From Variovorax paradoxus (GTDB lineage Bacteria; Pseudomonadota; Gammaproteobacteria; Burkholderiales; Burkholderiaceae_C): a stretch of 64,000 bases of DNA. The position numbers were made by a program, and so were the translations under genes. The stretch is from positions 62,001 to 126,000 of the forward strand of contig NZ_JAUSXG010000001.1 in assembly GCF_030815855.1 (NCBI RefSeq). The letters are read 5' to 3'. Shown here piece by piece: positions 1 to 10,159 of this stretch. A model generated the notes under the pieces. The model was not told the DNA's origin. It worked only from the letters and a program-made list of their open reading frames with translations, and did not search any database. Position 1 is the stretch's first letter. The number at the start of each line of letters is the position of its first letter.

Positions 1-1226
<1,226 letters not shown>

Positions 1227-1230
<4 letters not shown>

Positions 1231-2855
1231 GCAAGATCGAAACCAAACTCAACGCACGGTCGGCCGACTTCCAGGCCAATGCAGCCGCGATGCGCGCGCT
1301 GGTCGACGACCTGCACCGGCAGTTCGCGAAAGTGGAGCAGGGCGGCGGCGAGTCCGCGCGCGCCAAGCACACGGCACGCGGCAAGCTGCTGCCGCGCGAC
1401 CGCGTGGCCGAGCTGCTCGACCCCGGCACGCCGTTCCTCGAAATCGCGCCCTTGGCCGCGCATGCGATGTATCTCGACGCCAAAGGCGCCGAATCGGCAC
1501 CCGGCGCCGGCCTCATCGCGGGCATCGGCCGCGTGAACGGTGTCGACTGCATGATCGTCTGCAACGACGCGACGGTGAAGGGCGGCACCTACTACCCGAT
1601 GACGGTCAAGAAGCACCTGCGCGCGCAGGAGATCGCCGAGCAGAACCGCCTGCCCTGCATCTACCTTGTCGATTCGGGCGGTGCGAACCTGCCGAACCAG
1701 GACGAGGTGTTCCCGGACCGCGACCACTTCGGCCGCATCTTCTACAACCAGGCCAACATGAGCGCCCAGGGCATTCCGCAGATCGCGGTGGTCATGGGTT
1801 CATGCACGGCGGGCGGCGCCTACGTGCCGGCGATGAGCGACGAGTCGATCATCGTGAAGAACCAGGGCACGATTTTCCTGGGCGGCCCGCCGCTCGTGAA
1901 GGCTGCGACCGGCGAGGTCGTCACGGCGGAAGACCTGGGCGGCGGCGACGTGCACACGCGGCTCTCGGGCGTGGTCGATCATCTGGCGCAAAACGACCTG
2001 CATGCGCTGGCGCTCGCGCGTTCGGCGGTCGCCAATCTCAATGCAAAGGCCGGCGCGCAGCAGCCGGCCGAGCAACCGGCGGTGAGCGCACCCGCGTTCC
2101 CGCGCGAAGAGCTCTACGGCGTGATCCCGACCGACACGCGCAAGCCCTTCGACGTGCGCGAGATCATCGCGCGCATCGTCGACGGCAGCGAGTTCCACGA
2201 GTTCAAGGCGCGCTTCGGCGCCACGCTGGTCTGCGGCTTCGCGGAGATCGAAGGCATGCCCGTCGGCATCATCGCCAACAACGGCATCCTGTTCAGTGAG
2301 TCGGCGCAGAAGGGCGCGCACTTCATCGAGCTGTGCTGCCACCGCAAGATTCCGCTGGTGTTCTTGCAGAACATCACCGGCTTCATGGTGGGCCGCAAGT
2401 ACGAGAACGAAGGCATTGCGCGCCACGGCGCCAAGATGGTGACGGCCGTGGCCACGGCCAACGTGCCCAAGTTCACCATCATCATTGGCGGCAGCTTCGG
2501 GGCCGGCAACTACGGCATGTGCGGCCGAGCGTACAGCCCGCGATTCCTCTGGATGTGGCCCAACGCGCGCATCAGCGTGATGGGCGGAGAGCAAGCGGCG
2601 AGCGTGCTGGCGACGGTGAAGCGCGACGGCATCGAGCTGAAGGGCGGCAGCTGGAGCAAGGACGAGGAAGAAGCCTTCAAGGCGCCGATCCGCCAGCAGT
2701 ACGAAGACCAGGGCCACCCCTATTACGCAACAGCGCGGCTGTGGGACGACGGCATCATCGATCCGGCGGATACGCGGCGGGTGCTGGCGCTCGGCTTGGC
2801 CGCCTCGCGCAACGCGCCGATTCCCGAGCCGAAGTTCGGCATCTTCCGGATGTAG
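1227..2855 (+). CDS. liuB: methylcrotonyl-CoA carboxylase carboxyltransferase (beta) subunit
   Basis: This 542-aa biotin-dependent carboxyltransferase transfers CO2 from carboxybiotin to 3-methylcrotonyl-CoA, giving 3-methylglutaconyl-CoA in leucine degradation. The length and the two crotonase-like halves fit the MccB/LiuB family. Family motifs include [20 protein letters not shown] in the N half, and [34 protein letters not shown] and [13 protein letters not shown] in the C half. The start ATG overlaps the upstream stop. Its partner is the biotin subunit at 4781-6869, and the next pathway enzymes are liuC (3202) and liuE (8717). Propionyl-CoA carboxylase beta is the main alternative. The surrounding liuC and liuE favour the methylcrotonyl enzyme. 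Confidence 0.95.
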
Positions 2856-2921
2856 CCATGGCACAGCTTTCTTGCGCGTCGCGTCGACACGGGGGTTGCC
2901 TTTCGGGGCGCGCACCCGCCG

Positions 2922-3140
2922 ACGGGGTACCTTGCTCCGCGAATGTCCCCCGGCCTGCGGCCTCCTCCTTGATTTCGCTGCGCAAGGCACCCCGCCAGCG
3001 GGAGCGTTGTACAGAGCGGTGGTTGATCAGCGATACACCCCGAGCGTGCCCAAGTGCACAGGGCATCGGGTGCTCCCCGCAGCGAAATAAAGGAGGAGGG
3101 CGAAGCCCGGGGGACATTCGCGGAGGGGAGTACCCGGTGG
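2922..3140. repeat. long imperfect inverted repeat filling the liuB-liuC gap
   Basis: The 346-base gap 2856-3201 holds no convincing gene. It contains two arms of about 73 bases, 2922-2994 and 3068-3140, that are reverse complements of each other. They share cores such as CTCCGCGAATGTCCCCCGG, CCTCCTCCTT and ATTTCGCTGCG. A 73-base spacer separates them. The structure resembles a non-autonomous palindromic interspersed repeat of the REP/MITE type. As RNA it could fold into a strong cruciform between two genes of one operon. The assignment to a repeat family is inference. Confidence 0.75.
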
Positions 3141-3201
3141 CCTTTGCACACGCCTCGAACGAACTGCAACCATTTCATGCGCCGCGGCACGGATCACCGA
3201 C

Positions 3202-3990
3202 ATGACCTTCACAAAACTGAAACTCGAAATCCAGGACACAGTCGCCCGCATCTGGCTCGACCAGCCCGACGCGCGCAACGCCTTCGACGATGTGGTCATT
3301 GCCGAACTGACGCAGGCCTTCACCGAAGCCGGCGCCGCGCCGCAGGTGAAGGCCATCGTGCTCGGCGCCAACGGCCCCGCCTTCTGCGCGGGCGCCAACC
3401 TCAACTGGATGCGCCGCATGGCCGACTACACGCGGGGCGAGAACATCGCCGACGCGGGCAAGCTGGCCACCATGCTGCGCACGATTGCCGAATGCCCCAA
3501 GCCCACCATTGCACGCGTGCAGGGCGATGTGTACGCGGGCGGCATGGGGCTGGTCGCGGCCTGCGACATGGCGGTGAGCGTGGACACCGCGTGGTACTGC
3601 CTGAGCGAAGTCAAGATCGGCCTCGTGCCCGCCACCATCAGCCCGTACGTGCTGCGCGCCATGGGCACGCGCGCCTCGCAGCGCTACTTCCTCACCGCCG
3701 AGCGTTTCACGGCCGCCGAGGCGCACCGCATCGGCTTCGTGCATGAAGTGGTGGCCGCCGACGCACTCGACGCCAAGGTCGACGAACTGCTGAAGGCGCT
3801 CACCGGCGCCAGTCCGGCCGCAGTGCGTGCCTGCAAGCAGTTGATCGCCGATGTAGCCGGCCGCGAAATCGATGATGCGTTGATCGCGAAGACAGTCGAG
3901 GGCATCGCCGACATCCGCGCGAGCGACGAAGGCCGCGAGGGCGTTCAGGCCTTTCTGCAGAAGCGCAAGCCTTCCTGGCTGGGCCACTGA
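3202..3990 (+). CDS. liuC: enoyl-CoA hydratase family, probable 3-methylglutaconyl-CoA hydratase
   Basis: This 262-aa crotonase-superfamily enzyme is predicted to hydrate 3-methylglutaconyl-CoA to HMG-CoA, the step between LiuB/LiuD and LiuE. Crotonase features include the oxyanion-hole strand AIVLGANGPAFCAGANLNWM (about residues 50-69), GDVYAGGMGLVAACDMAV (about 110-127) and the LSEVKIGLVPATISPYV segment. Length is typical of the family. It lies between liuB and liuD but is separated from liuB by an inverted-repeat element, so its transcription may be weakened or need its own promoter. A general enoyl-CoA hydratase is possible. The operon context supports the specific role. Confidence 0.88.
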   Translation: MTFTKLKLEIQDTVARIWLDQPDARNAFDDVVIAELTQAFTEAGAAPQVKAIVLGANGPAFCAGANLNWMRRMADYTRGENIADAGKLATMLRTIAECPKPTIARVQGDVYAGGMGLVAACDMAVSVDTAWYCLSEVKIGLVPATISPYVLRAMGTRASQRYFLTAERFTAAEAHRIGFVHEVVAADALDAKVDELLKALTGASPAAVRACKQLIADVAGREIDDALIAKTVEGIADIRASDEGREGVQAFLQKRKPSWLGH

Positions 3991-3998
3991 GCGTACGC

Positions 3999-4670
3999 AT
4001 GAACGCGCTCGACATGACCCAGCTGCTCGCACTGGCCGCGGCCATCGGCTGGGCCAGCGGTGTGCGGCTGTACCTCGTCGTGCTGCTGACGGGGCTGGCC
4101 GGCTACTTCGGCTGGGTGCCGCTGCCCAGCGGCTTGCAACTGCTCGCGCATCCGGTGGTCATCGCGGCCAGCGGCTTCATGGTGTTCATCGAGTTCTTCG
4201 CCGACAAGATTCCGGGGCTCGATTCACTCTGGGACGTGGTGCACACCGCCATCCGCATTCCCGCCGGGGCCGCGCTCGCGGCCAGCGTGTTCGGTGCCGA
4301 CCATGGCGTGATGGCCATCGTTGCGGCGCTGCTCGGCGGCAGCTTCGCGGCCACCGCCCACGCGGCCAAGGCCACGACGCGCGCGGCGATCAACACCTCG
4401 CCCGAGCCGTTTTCCAACGTGGGCGCATCGCTGGTCGAAGACACGATTGTGCCAACCGGGCTGTGGCTTGCGGTGGCGCATCCGCTGGTCTTTCTGGCGC
4501 TGTTCGTCTTCGTGCTGGTGCTCAGCGTGTGGCTCATCCGCAAGAGTTGGCGCTTTCTGCGCGCGCTGTTCAGCCGCGTGGCCCGCATCTTCAGCGGCCG
4601 CCCCGATCCGGGCGTCACGCCTGCATTTCAACTGAAAAAGAATCCTCCGGGAGACACTCCGAATGTTTAA
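3999..4670 (+). CDS. DUF4126 membrane protein
   Basis: This 223-aa integral membrane protein of the DUF4126 family has no established biochemical role. Hydrophobic segments occur at about residues 5-35, 45-65, 85-115 and 150-185, with a Gly/Ala-rich central part and a basic C-terminal tail. It starts 8 bases after liuC and its last codons (AAT GTT TAA) lie inside an ATGTTTAAG sequence that looks like an old liuD start, so it was probably translationally coupled to liuD. Its recurrent company with acyl-CoA carboxylase genes would suggest a role linked to acyl-CoA metabolism or transport, but that is only inference. Confidence 0.8.
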   Translation: MNALDMTQLLALAAAIGWASGVRLYLVVLLTGLAGYFGWVPLPSGLQLLAHPVVIAASGFMVFIEFFADKIPGLDSLWDVVHTAIRIPAGAALAASVFGADHGVMAIVAALLGGSFAATAHAAKATTRAAINTSPEPFSNVGASLVEDTIVPTGLWLAVAHPLVFLALFVFVLVLSVWLIRKSWRFLRALFSRVARIFSGRPDPGVTPAFQLKKNPPGDTPNV

Positions 4671-4788
4671 GAAGATCCTGATTGCCAACTGCGGTGACCA
4701 GCCGCAAAGCGGCGCAGCGGCGAAGCCAAATTGCGTGGCACGCGCAGCGTGCGCAGGCGAATTCACCGCGAAAGCCCGCCATGTTTAA
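4663..4788 (+). pseudogene. vestigial duplicated 5' end of liuD
   Basis: The sequence beginning ATGTTTAAGAAGATCCTGAT at 4663 repeats, with three substitutions over about 35 bases, the start of the biotin carboxylase gene at 4781. Read from 4663 the frame gives MFKKILIANCGD, then diverges into unrelated residues and stops at 4786-4788. The two copies are 118 bases apart. The segment between contains small palindromes GCCGC-AAA-GCGGC and CACGC-GCA-GCGTG. A 118-base insertion or imperfect tandem duplication appears to have displaced liuD from its former overlap with the DUF4126 stop. A 41-aa peptide could still be made but is unlikely to matter. Confidence 0.7.
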
Positions 4789-6869
4789 AAAGATCCTGAT
4801 CGCCAACCGCGGTGAAATCGCGTGCCGGGTGGCCGCGACCGCACGCCGCATGGCAATTCGCACGGTCGCCGTGTATTCCGACGCCGACGCGCATGCCAAC
4901 CACGTGCGCGCCTGCGACGAGTCAGTGCACCTCGGAGGCAGCGCCCCGAAAGACAGCTACCTGCGCTGGGAAAAGATCCTCGAAGCCGCAAAGGCCACGG
5001 GCGCGGAAGCGGTGCACCCCGGCTACGGCTTCCTGAGCGAGAACGAAGAGTTCGCGCAGGCCTGCGCCGACGCGGGCCTCGTTTTCATCGGACCGCCGCC
5101 GTCGGCCATCAAGGCGATGGGCCTCAAAGCCGAGTCGAAGCAGCTGATGGAAAAGGCCGGCGTGCCGCTGGTGCCCGGCTACCACGGCCATGACCAGGAC
5201 CCAGCACTGCTGCAGCGCGAGGCCGACCGCATCGGCTACCCGGTGCTCATCAAGGCCAGCGCGGGTGGCGGCGGCAAGGGCATGCGCGCGGTCGACAGGG
5301 CCGAAGACTTTGCCGCGGCGCTCGCTTCATGCCAGCGCGAGGCGATCAACAGCTTCGGCGACGACGCAGTACTGATCGAAAAGTACGTGCAGCGCCCGCG
5401 CCACATCGAGATCCAGGTGTTCGGCGACACGCAAGGCAACTATGTCTACCTGTTCGAGCGCGACTGTTCGGTGCAGCGCCGCCACCAGAAGGTGCTGGAA
5501 GAAGCGCCCGCGCCCGGCATGACCGAGGCGATGCGCAAGCAGATGGGCGAGGCCGCCGTGGCCGCGGCACGTGCGGTGAATTACGTGGGTGCGGGCACGG
5601 TCGAGTTCATCGTCGAGCAGCGTGAACCGAGCGCCGCGCCGGGCCGCCCCAAGCAAGCGAGCGCCCCCTCGGGGGGCAGCGAGGACACGTCAGTGCCGAG
5701 CGTGGGGGCAGGCCAACCCGAGATGAACTTCTTCTTCATGGAGATGAACACGCGGCTACAGGTGGAGCACCCGGTGACCGAGGCCATCACCGGCCTCGAC
5801 CTGGTCGAATGGCAACTGCGCGTGGCCTTCGGGGAGGTGTTGCCCGCGAAGCAGGCGGAGCTGCAGATCCACGGCCACGCCATCGAGGCGCGCATCTGCG
5901 CCGAAAACCCCGACAACAATTTCTTGCCCGCCACAGGCACCTTGCGCGTCTACCGCAAGCCGCAGGCCACCGCCTTTCAGCGCAGTCGCGTGCGCATCGA
6001 CGACGGCGTGCGCGAAGGCGGCGAGATCTCGCCGTTCTACGACTCGATGATCGCCAAGCTGATCGTGCACGGCAGCACGCGTGCCGAGGCGCTGGCCCGG
6101 CTCGATGCCGCCTTGGCGCAGGTGCAGATCGTGGGCGTGGCGACCAACGTGCAGTTCCTGCGCGGCATTCTCGCGACCGACTCGTTCTCGAAGGCCAACC
6201 TCGACACGGCGCTGATCGAGCGCGAGCGCGCCGTGCTGTTCGACCGCGAGGCGTTGGGCCTGCCGCTGGCTGCGGCTGCGGCCATCACGCGCACGCTGAT
6301 CACCGAACGTCCGACGGGGGTGCCCGACCCGTTCGAGCGGCGCGACGGCTGGCGCTCGCATGGCGAGTACCGGCGCCATTTCGACTTCGAGTTCCGCGGC
6401 GCCGAGCAGACGGCCTTGCTGACCTACAGGCGCGACGGCAGCCTCTGGCTCGAAGCCGGCGGCACTGCGGGGCCGCTGGTCATCGGGCAGTTTCCCTCGG
6501 CGCGAGTTCGAAGTCGAATTCGCAGGTGCGCGCCAGACGCTCGACGTGCATCTCGATGGCGCCACGGCCCATGTGTTCGCATCGAAAGGCGCCACGAAGA
6601 TCACCGCCATCGACCGCCTCGCCCACGCGGGCGACACCCAGGCCGAAGGCGGCCGGCTCACGGCGCCGATGCCCGGCAAGGTGGTCTCGTTCGCGGTCAA
6701 GGCCGGCGACAAAGTCAGCCGCGGCCAACCGCTCGCGGTGATGGAGGCCATGAAAATGGAGCACACCATCGCGGCGCCGGCCGACGGCACCGTGGAAGAA
6801 CTGATGTTCTCGCCGGGCGAGCAGGTGGCCGAGGGCGACGAGCTGCTGCGAATGGCCGCGGCGGCTTGA
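4781..6869 (+). pseudogene. liuD: methylcrotonyl-CoA carboxylase biotin (alpha) subunit, frameshifted
   Basis: The product should carboxylate its own biotin with ATP and bicarbonate and pass CO2 to LiuB. From ATG 4781 the frame reads MFKKILIANRGEIACRV, then the ATP-grasp loop ASAGGGGKGMRAV (about residue 161) and EMNTRLQVEHPVTE. At about codon 573 the frame is lost. TCG (6497-6499) is followed by four bases, GCGC, before GAG EFEVEFAGARQTLD resumes in the next frame. That frame carries the biotin domain with EAMKMEH and ends at 6869. One extra base (or two missing) explains it, and a repaired protein would be about 695 aa. An insert of about 27 residues at roughly 285-312 comes from a repeat. 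The frameshift may be real or a sequence error. If real, the protein lacks its biotin carrier. Confidence 0.85.
5632..5712. repeat. in-frame GC-rich interspersed repeat inside liuD
   Basis: These bases hold GGGCCGCCCCAAGCAAGCGA, then CCCCCTCGGGGGG (a palindromic hairpin), then GTGCCGAGCGTGGGGGC. This resembles short interspersed repeats seen in Comamonadaceae intergenic DNA. Here it is translated in frame as a Ser/Ala/Gly/Pro-rich stretch between the FIV strand and the MNFFFMEMNTRLQ motif of the biotin carboxylase. Other MccA proteins are expected to have only a short turn at this place. Confidence 0.7.
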
Positions 6870-6882
6870 CCCCGCTGCGGGA

Positions 6883-7197
6883 TCAGCCCACCACCACTTC
6901 GCTGATCTGCAAGACAGGCGCGATGTCTGTGTAGTTCTTGATGTCGCCGAGGATCTCCCCGGCGTGCGGGCCGAACGCCGCCTGAAACGCATCGACCGAG
7001 TCGCAAAGCACATGGCACATGCCGACGTACGTCGGCGGGGTGCCGGGCTCGCCGCCGGCCAGCCCCTTGTCGATGGTGTACGACTTGCAGGCATCGCCCA
7101 TGCGCGCCTTCAACAGCGGCATGTGCTTGTCGCGGTAGTAGGCGTGGTCGAACCGTGCGCCTTGGGTGTAGGGGTACATCACGCTGACTTTGATCAT
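6883..7197 (-). CDS. EthD domain-containing protein
   Basis: This 104-aa protein of the EthD/dimeric alpha-beta barrel type starts MIKVSVMYPYTQGARFDHAY and contains YYRDKHMPLLKARMG, the characteristic H-P/M motif region of EthD proteins. EthD itself is needed for ethyl tert-butyl ether degradation, but most family members are small stand-alone proteins of unknown role, some acting on polyketide or quinone-like compounds. It is convergent with liuD (13-base gap) and divergent from the ghrA-like gene. The start ATG at 7197 is chosen because the frame upstream shows no homology and the length (about 100 aa) is typical. Confidence 0.85.
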   Translation of the reverse strand: MIKVSVMYPYTQGARFDHAYYRDKHMPLLKARMGDACKSYTIDKGLAGGEPGTPPTYVGMCHVLCDSVDAFQAAFGPHAGEILGDIKNYTDIAPVLQISEVVVG

Positions 7198-7335
7198 GCT
7201 TCGGTCTCCTGGTGTTTCGAGGTCTTCGGTGGTCGCGCACCAGCATAGAAGAAGGTCCGGGGCGGTACAAGCGGCCGATGGGGTCCGTGGCCCCGGGGCA
7301 GGGCGGGACCAAGCCGGCCGCTCTAAGATTCGGGC

Positions 7336-8256
7336 ATGAAAATCATCGTCTCTCTCACCGACAACCGCCCCGAACCGTGGATCGAAGGCCTCACGGCCGA
7401 ATTGCCCGATGCGCAGATCGAGGCCTGGCAACCGGGCGCCGCGCAGGCCGATCATGCGGTGGTGTGGGCGCCGCCCCAGCAGCTGCTCGACGAGCAACCC
7501 GGGTTGCGCGGCCTGTTCAATATCGGCGCGGGCGTCGATGCCCTGCTCAAGCTGCGCGTGCCTGCGCACACGCGCATCGTGCGTCTCGACGATGCCGGCA
7601 TGTCGGTGCAGATGGCCGAGTACGTGTGCCACACGCTCATCCGGCACTTCCGCGAGTTCGACGTGTACGAGGCCGATGCGCGCGAAGGCCGTTGGAGCTA
7701 TCGCAAGCCGCGGCTGCGGCGCGACTTCCCGGTCGGCATCATGGGCTTGGGCGTGCTCGGCGAGCGGGTCGCGAAAGCGGTCGCGCAGTTCGAGTTTCCG
7801 GTGCTGGGCTGGAGCCGTTCGCCCAAAGCCATCGACGGCGTGAAGGTGTTCAGCGGCGAGGCGCAGTTCGACGAGTTCCTGTCGTCCACGCGCGTGCTCG
7901 TCAACCTGCTGCCACTGACCGAGGCCACGCGCGGCATTCTCAACCGCCATACGCTCGGCAAGCTGCGGCCGGGCGGCTATCTCATCAGCATCGCGCGCGG
8001 TGCGCACCTGGTGGAAGACGACCTGATCCCGATGCTCGACGCCGGGCAGTTGGCGGGCGCCACGCTCGACGTGTTCGAGGTCGAGCCGCTGCCCGCCGAG
8101 CACGCCTTCTGGCGCCACCCGAAGATCACCGTCACGCCGCACGGCTCGGCGCGCACGCTGCGCGAGGAATCGATCGCGCAGATCGCCGGAAAGATCCGCG
8201 CGATGGAGCAGGGCCTGACGGTCAGCGGCGTGGTCGATCCGGTCCGCGGCTACTGA
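7336..8256 (+). CDS. ghrA: glyoxylate/hydroxypyruvate reductase A-like 2-hydroxyacid dehydrogenase
   Basis: This 306-aa D-isomer 2-hydroxyacid dehydrogenase is predicted to reduce glyoxylate or hydroxypyruvate with NAD(P)H in the cytoplasm. The Rossmann motif is VGIMGLGVLGERVAKAV (about residues 133-149). The catalytic triad is visible as Arg in ISIARGAHLVEDD, Glu in FEVEPLPAEH and His in TPHGSART. The length and missing N-terminal extension match GhrA rather than the longer GhrB/SerA type. A 138-base gap precedes it, divergent from the EthD gene. The exact substrate is inferred from family. Confidence 0.87.
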   Translation: MKIIVSLTDNRPEPWIEGLTAELPDAQIEAWQPGAAQADHAVVWAPPQQLLDEQPGLRGLFNIGAGVDALLKLRVPAHTRIVRLDDAGMSVQMAEYVCHTLIRHFREFDVYEADAREGRWSYRKPRLRRDFPVGIMGLGVLGERVAKAVAQFEFPVLGWSRSPKAIDGVKVFSGEAQFDEFLSSTRVLVNLLPLTEATRGILNRHTLGKLRPGGYLISIARGAHLVEDDLIPMLDAGQLAGATLDVFEVEPLPAEHAFWRHPKITVTPHGSARTLREESIAQIAGKIRAMEQGLTVSGVVDPVRGY

Positions 8257-8280
8257 CCAGCTATTGATGTGGCCCATGCC

Positions 8281-8574
8281 ATGAATCCACCCGACATCGC
8301 CCGCCACCTCGTCGTTCGCGGCCTCGTGCAGGGCGTGGGTTATCGCTGGTCGATGGTACAGGCCGCACGGCGCCTGGGCGTGCATGGCTGGGTGCGCAAC
8401 CGCCGCGACGGCAGCGTGGAGGCGTTGGCCTTCGGCCCCGCCGCTGCGGTCGATGCGCTGGTCGCGTGGGCCCGCCGCGGGCCCGATGGCGCGCGCGTGG
8501 ATGCCATCGAGGCGGAGGAGGCGCCTGCGCCCGCCGGGCCGCCGTCGGATTTCGTGCAGCGCGAAACCGTGTGA
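8281..8574 (+). CDS. acyP: acylphosphatase
   Basis: This 97-aa acylphosphatase hydrolyses carboxyl-phosphate bonds. The conserved [14 protein letters not shown] segment carries the phosphate-binding Arg, and [13 protein letters not shown] carries the catalytic Asn. The ATG at 8281 is preferred over the in-frame GTG at 8269 because it gives the usual family length. It begins 24 bases after the ghrA-like stop and is probably co-transcribed with it. Physiological substrates of bacterial acylphosphatases are mostly unknown. Confidence 0.9.
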   Translation: MNPPDIARHLVVRGLVQGVGYRWSMVQAARRLGVHGWVRNRRDGSVEALAFGPAAAVDALVAWARRGPDGARVDAIEAEEAPAPAGPPSDFVQRETV

Positions 8575-8716
8575 GCTGCGGCGCTGGCACGATCTGCAAC
8601 GCCGAAGGCGGGCTTTGCAACCCCTGCGGCAGGCGCCGCCGAGCACGCGGAACGCTGGTGGCCGACAATCGACGGACGGCTTTTTCTTCTTTTCCCAGCG
8701 AACCCAGAGACATCCC

Positions 8717-9637
8717 ATGAAACTCCCCGCCAAGGTCAAGATCGTCGACGTCGGTCCGCGCGACGGACTGCAGAACGAGAAACAACCCGTCTCCGCTGAA
8801 ATCAAGATCGGCCTCGTGCACCGCTTGCAGGACGCCGGCCTGAAGGAAATCGAGGTCACCAGCTTCGTCTCCCCCAAGTGGGTGCCGCAGATGGCCGACA
8901 ACGCCGAGGTGATGCGCGGCATCCAGCGCAAGCCCGGCGTGCGCTACTCGGTGCTGACGCCCAACATGAAGGGCTTCGAGGCCGCCATTGCCGCGCCGCG
9001 CGAAGAGTGGCCCGACGAGATCGTGGTGTTCGGCGCGGCGAGCGAGGCCTTCAGCCAGAAGAACATCAACTGCTCGATCGCCGAGAGCATCGAGCGCTTT
9101 GCGCCGGTGGTGGCCGCGGCGCGCGAGAAGGGCATCGACGTGCGCGGCGCGATGTCGTGCACCGTGGGCTGCCCATACGAAGGCGAGGTCGCACCCGAGC
9201 GCGTGGGCATGCTGGCGAAGTTGATGAAGGACATCGGCGTGCAGCGCGTGGACGTGGCCGACACCATCGGCGTGGGCACGCCGCGCAAGGTGCGGGCCGC
9301 CATCGAGGCCACGCTGGCGCACTTCGGCGTGGACCACATCTCGGGCCACTTCCACGACACCTACGGCCAGGCGCTGGTCAACACGCTGGCCTCGCTGGAG
9401 CTGGGGGTCTGGAACTTCCAGTCGTCCTCCGCCGGCCTCGGCGGCTGCCCTTACGCCAAGGGCGCGACGGGCAACGTGGCGACCGAGGACGTGGTCTACA
9501 TGCTGCACGGCATGGGCATCGAGACCGGCATCGACCTGGACAAGCTGATCGACGCGGGCGTGTACATCAGCGAGGCGCTGGGGCGCGAGCCGAACTCGCG
9601 GGCGTCGAAGGCCATCCGTACCAAGAGGGCGGGATGA
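8717..9637 (+). CDS. liuE: hydroxymethylglutaryl-CoA lyase
   Basis: This 306-aa TIM-barrel lyase splits HMG-CoA into acetyl-CoA and acetoacetate, the last step of leucine breakdown. The N-terminal DVGPRDGLQNE has the catalytic Arg/Asp pair, GHFHDTYGQA the metal-binding His residues, and GLGGCPYAKGATGN the family signature with the catalytic Cys. Length matches bacterial HMG-CoA lyases. ATG 8717 is chosen because the protein then begins MKLPAKVKIVDVGPRDG as in relatives. A 142-base gap separates it from acyP. It lies apart from liuB, liuC and liuD, with the divergent EthD gene and ghrA/acyP between. Confidence 0.95.
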   Translation: MKLPAKVKIVDVGPRDGLQNEKQPVSAEIKIGLVHRLQDAGLKEIEVTSFVSPKWVPQMADNAEVMRGIQRKPGVRYSVLTPNMKGFEAAIAAPREEWPDEIVVFGAASEAFSQKNINCSIAESIERFAPVVAAAREKGIDVRGAMSCTVGCPYEGEVAPERVGMLAKLMKDIGVQRVDVADTIGVGTPRKVRAAIEATLAHFGVDHISGHFHDTYGQALVNTLASLELGVWNFQSSSAGLGGCPYAKGATGNVATEDVVYMLHGMGIETGIDLDKLIDAGVYISEALGREPNSRASKAIRTKRAG

Positions 9638-9670
9638 TGAGCGCCATCAGAAATCATGGGAGGAGCAACG

Positions 9671-10159
9671 ATGTGCGGCGCTGAACTTCATTCGCTGCCC
9701 GAAGGCGTGCAGCGTGTTTCTCGCGTGCTGCAGGACGCGGGCCATCCCCATTCGCCCCGCATGCTCGACGACGCCTGCCGCACCGCGCAGCAGGCGGCCG
9801 ACGCGCTCGGCATCGGGGTCGGGCAGATCGCCAAGAGCATCATCTTCCGCCGCAAGAGCGACGACGCGGCGGTGCTGGTCATCACCTCGGGCGACAAGCG
9901 GGTCGACGAGAAGAAAGTCGATGCGCTCGTCGGCAAGACCGGCCGTGCCGACGCCGAGTTCGTGAAGGCGCGCACCGGCTTCGCGATCGGCGGCGTGTCG
10001 CCGGTGGCGCATGCCACGCCGCCCGTGGTGCTGATCGACCGCGAGCTGTTCCGCTTCGAGGAAATCTGGGCCGCGGCCGGGCATCCGCACGCGGTGTTCC
10101 AGCTGCGCCCGCAAGACCTCGAAACGCTCACCGGCGCGCCGGTGGCGGACGTGGTTTGA
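9671..10159 (+). CDS. YbaK/EbsC family (Cys-tRNA deacylase-like) protein
   Basis: This 162-aa protein has the YbaK/prolyl-tRNA deacylase fold. Motifs are GQIAKSIIFR, VITSGDKRVDEKKV and GFAIGGVSPVAH, the last holding the GGVSPxxH loop. Related proteins hydrolyse mischarged aminoacyl-tRNAs in trans. The ATG at 9671 follows GGGAGGAGC at 7-bp spacing, a good ribosome-binding site, while the earlier in-frame ATG at 9656 would place this site inside the gene. The stop overlaps the next gene in TTGA. The exact tRNA substrate is not evident. Confidence 0.88.
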   Translation: MCGAELHSLPEGVQRVSRVLQDAGHPHSPRMLDDACRTAQQAADALGIGVGQIAKSIIFRRKSDDAAVLVITSGDKRVDEKKVDALVGKTGRADAEFVKARTGFAIGGVSPVAHATPPVVLIDRELFRFEEIWAAAGHPHAVFQLRPQDLETLTGAPVADVV

